NCBI RefSeq assembly: GCF_001625215.2
Contig: NC_030384.2
Coordinates: 41,636,390 to 41,700,389 of the forward strand
Direction of reading: 5' to 3'
Length of the DNA stretch: 64,000 nt
DNA from: Daucus carota subsp. sativus
Lineage: Eukaryota > Streptophyta > Magnoliopsida > Apiales > Apiaceae
In this document: one piece after another, positions 61,505 to 64,000 of the stretch
Position numbering within the stretch: position 1 is the stretch's first letter
How the letters are laid out: every line of letters begins with the position of its first letter
Translations under genes and position numbers: made by a program
The notes under the pieces: model-generated
What the model was told of the DNA's origin: nothing
Databases searched by the model: none
Seen by the model: the letters and a program-made list of their open reading frames with translations, nothing else

Positions 61505-63938
61505 ATGAACGGGGCTGCTTTGGTGGCAATTGTTGCCACGATTGGTAATCTTTTGCAAGGCTGGGATAATGCTACTATAGCAGGTATATATTCAATGTCT
61601 TCTGATTTTTTGAATCTATATTGTTTTGCGATGAATTTAGTGGATTGGTTTCCAAGATCAGGTTTTTATCTTTTTTTTGGGGATCTTGATTATGGTTTTT
61701 CTGGGAATTGAGGTTTTGTAACTGAAGATTTGATTTTTAGAGCTTGATGTTCATCTCATGTTTACAAGATTTGTGTTACTGGATATAGATTTTTAGTTTG
61801 TGTTGTGTATTTGGTTTATTTCTTGATTCTGTTCATTTATGTGAGATTTAGCGGTGTGTTATGACATAACATATTGGAATGAAAATTGCAGGGGCTGTTG
61901 TTTACGTGAAGAAAGAACTTCAGTTGGGTAGTACTGCAGAAGGACTTGTTGTTGCCATGTCACTTATTGGAGCTACACTAATCACAACGTGCTCTGGAAG
62001 TATATCAGATCGGATTGGCCGACGTCCAATGCTTATACTTTCATCCACGTTCTATTTTGTTAGTGGTTTGATAATGTTGTGGTCTCCTAATATCTATACA
62101 CTGCTTTTAGCAAGGCTTCTGGATGGGTTTGGAGTAGGGCTGGCAGTTACTCTAGTTCCGCTTTATATATCTGAGACTGCTCCCTCTGAGATAAGAGGAT
62201 TGCTGAACACCCTACCACAATTTCTGGGTTCTGCCGGAATGTTTCTTGCATACTGTATGGTTTTTGGAATGTCACTCATGGAATCACCAAGTTGGCGATT
62301 GATGCTAGGAGTTCTTTCTGCCCCCTCTGTTATTTATTTTTTGTTAGTTGTATTTTATTTGCCTGAATCTCCTCGATGGCTTGTGAGTAAAGGAAAGATG
62401 ACCGAGGCTAAACGAGTCTTACAGAAACTGCGTGGCCGGGAAGATGTCTCAGGTATATTTCTATTATTAAGTTTTCATTAACAATTTTTTTTATGATCTG
62501 GTTTAAATCGGTATTTTTATCAATTTTTGAGCTACATGCCTATGTATTAGATAGTCTGAGTTATTCATGCAGGACTTGGCATCCAATTGCTTATGTTTTT
62601 CATGATGACGACATTCAGTTCCTCCTTTTATTCCCTTTCTAGGAATGGACAAATATAAAACCTACCGTAGATGTCAACATAGTAATTTATACCTCAGTAT
62701 GCTCCAATATCTTTTGAAGTGAATTCGTCATCCAACTTAATCTGCTCAATATTATCTTGAACACAGTTGTTTGAATTATAATAATATATAGGACATAATT
62801 TAGTTGTTAGCAGCCTTTGTAGAATCATATCGCGGCTACATATTCTTTCCGAAACTCAGAAAGTATCTGCATTTAATTCTAATAATTATAATATAAATTT
62901 TGCTATTACTCCTTATAAAATACGTTTCTAGATATGTCAACTTTACTCCATTTGAAGTTTGCTGACACTTTATAAAGTTGTGCTGACGTTTTTTTTCCCA
63001 CAGCTGAGATGGCTTTGCTTGTGGAAGGTCTGGCGGTTGGTGGTGATACAACCATTGAAGAATACATTATTGGGCCTGCAAATGAACTTACTGATGATCA
63101 AGATCCAGATGCGGAAAAAGAGCAGATTAAACTGTATGTACCTGAAGAAGGACTTTCATGGGTTGCCAAACCTGTCACACGACAGGGTAGTATAGGTCTT
63201 GCTTCTCGCCATGGAAGTATGGTAAACCAGGGTAGGTCTCTTGTAGATCCGATCGTGACTCTCTTTGGCAGTGTCCATGAAAAACTTCCGGAGGCAGGAA
63301 GTATGCGAAGCATGCTATTTCCAAATTTTGGAAGCATGTTTAGTATGGCTGATCCTCATGTCAAACCCGAACAATGGGATGAAGAGAGCCTGCAGAGAGA
63401 AGGTGAAGATTATACAAGTGATGCTGGAGGTGAAGACTCGGATGATAACTTGCAGAGTCCATTAATTTCACGTCAAGCAACGGAAAAGGATGTGGTTCCT
63501 CCTCCTTCACATGGCAGCGTTCTAGGTGTTAGACGCCATAGCAGTCTCATGCAAGGGCATGCAGGAGAAGATAGTATGGGCATTGGTGGGGGGTGGCAAT
63601 TGGCATGGAAATGGTCCGAGAGACAAGGTGAAGATGGACAAAAAGAAGGAGGTTTCAAAAGGATTTATTTGCACGAGGAAGGGATTGCTGGGTCCAGGCG
63701 TGGGTCTATTGTTTCCCTTCCTGGCGGTGAAATGGCAGAGAGTGAATACATACAGGCTGCTGCTCTTGTGAGCCAGCCTGCTCTTTATTCAAAGGACCTT
63801 GTAAATCAGCATCCAGTTGGACCGGCAATGGTTCATCCTTCGGAAACTGTTTCTCAAGGGGTGGTATGGACTGCTCTTCTCGAGCCAGGAGTCAGGCGTG
63901 CATTGGTCGTTGGGGTTGGGATTCAAGTCCTTCAACAG
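61505..63938 (+). CDS. TST: Tonoplast sugar transporter (TST/TMT family), 5' part
   Basis: Exons 61505-61583, 61892-62452 and 63004-63938 join in phase to 525 residues, and the gene runs past the window. The family has about 735 residues: 12 membrane segments of the major facilitator superfamily, with a long cytosolic loop between segments 6 and 7. Here segments 1-6 (residues 1 to about 190) include GNLLQGWDNATIAG, SDRIGRRPMLIL, LLDGFGVGLAVTLVPLYISE and PESPRWLVSKG. The loop from about 205 to 500 carries the TST-specific blocks EYIIGPANELTDD, DPIVTLFGSVHEKLPE, MGIGGGWQLAWKW and RRGSIVSLPGG. TST proteins load glucose, fructose or sucrose into the vacuole in exchange for protons. TST1 and TST2 cannot be told apart here. 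Segments 7-12 are beyond the end. Confidence 0.93.
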
Positions 63939-64000
63939 GTAGGAATTTTAATTTTAACTTTCTCTTCCACATCTCACTATATTCCGGTGATTCATGTTCT

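Overview
This is nuclear DNA of a flowering plant, most likely a eudicot. The evidence is split genes with GT-AG introns, AT-rich spacers, and plant-only families (NAC, AHL, xylem cysteine protease, tonoplast sugar transporter, PsbP-domain protein). It also carries plant-type MITEs, Helitrons and LTR remnants. I cannot name the species from sequence alone. I see no prokaryotic-style operon, CRISPR array, rRNA or intact tRNA gene.

Layout. 1.5-3.9 kb: a single-exon J-domain/DUF3444 protein on the minus strand, with a probable 5'UTR exon near 6.2 kb. 4.4-10.5 kb: spacer with short tandem duplications, a LINE remnant, three MITE-type elements and a Helitron. 10.98-16.16 kb: two tandem cinnamoyl-CoA-reductase-like genes with identical six-exon structures. 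17.9-22.6 kb: an RRM RNA-binding protein with a GC-AG intron and 3'UTR introns. It converges on a minus-strand PsbP-domain (PPD1-like) gene at 23.5-26.2 kb. 27.85-33.3 kb: an AT-hook/PPC (AHL) gene. 37.1-38.6 kb: an alpha-crystallin-domain IDM2/IDM3-like gene. 39.1-40.7 kb: an XCP-type papain-like protease on the minus strand. 41-48.6 kb: a repeat-rich block with a Helitron, a MULE MITE, an 868-bp hAT element, LTR remnants and a Stowaway. 49.8-52.2 kb: a CUC3-like NAC gene. 52.3-61 kb: repeat-rich spacer with a hAT MITE, a Tourist-like MITE, a solo LTR and Stowaways. 61.5 kb to the end: the 5' part of a tonoplast sugar transporter gene.

The genes are independently regulated and do not form one pathway. 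The only clear functional pair is the reductase duplication. XCP and CUC3 act in xylem and boundary development, AHL and IDM act in chromatin, PPD acts in the thylakoid lumen and TST acts at the vacuole. All gene models were built by joining exons by hand with phase checks. Nine complete CDS models close in frame, and the tenth runs off the window. I did not find a convincing undescribed system. The most interesting signals are the structural ones: the gene duplication, the GC-AG intron, the G31 tract, Helitron copies differing at the 3' hairpin, and MITEs with readable target-site duplications.
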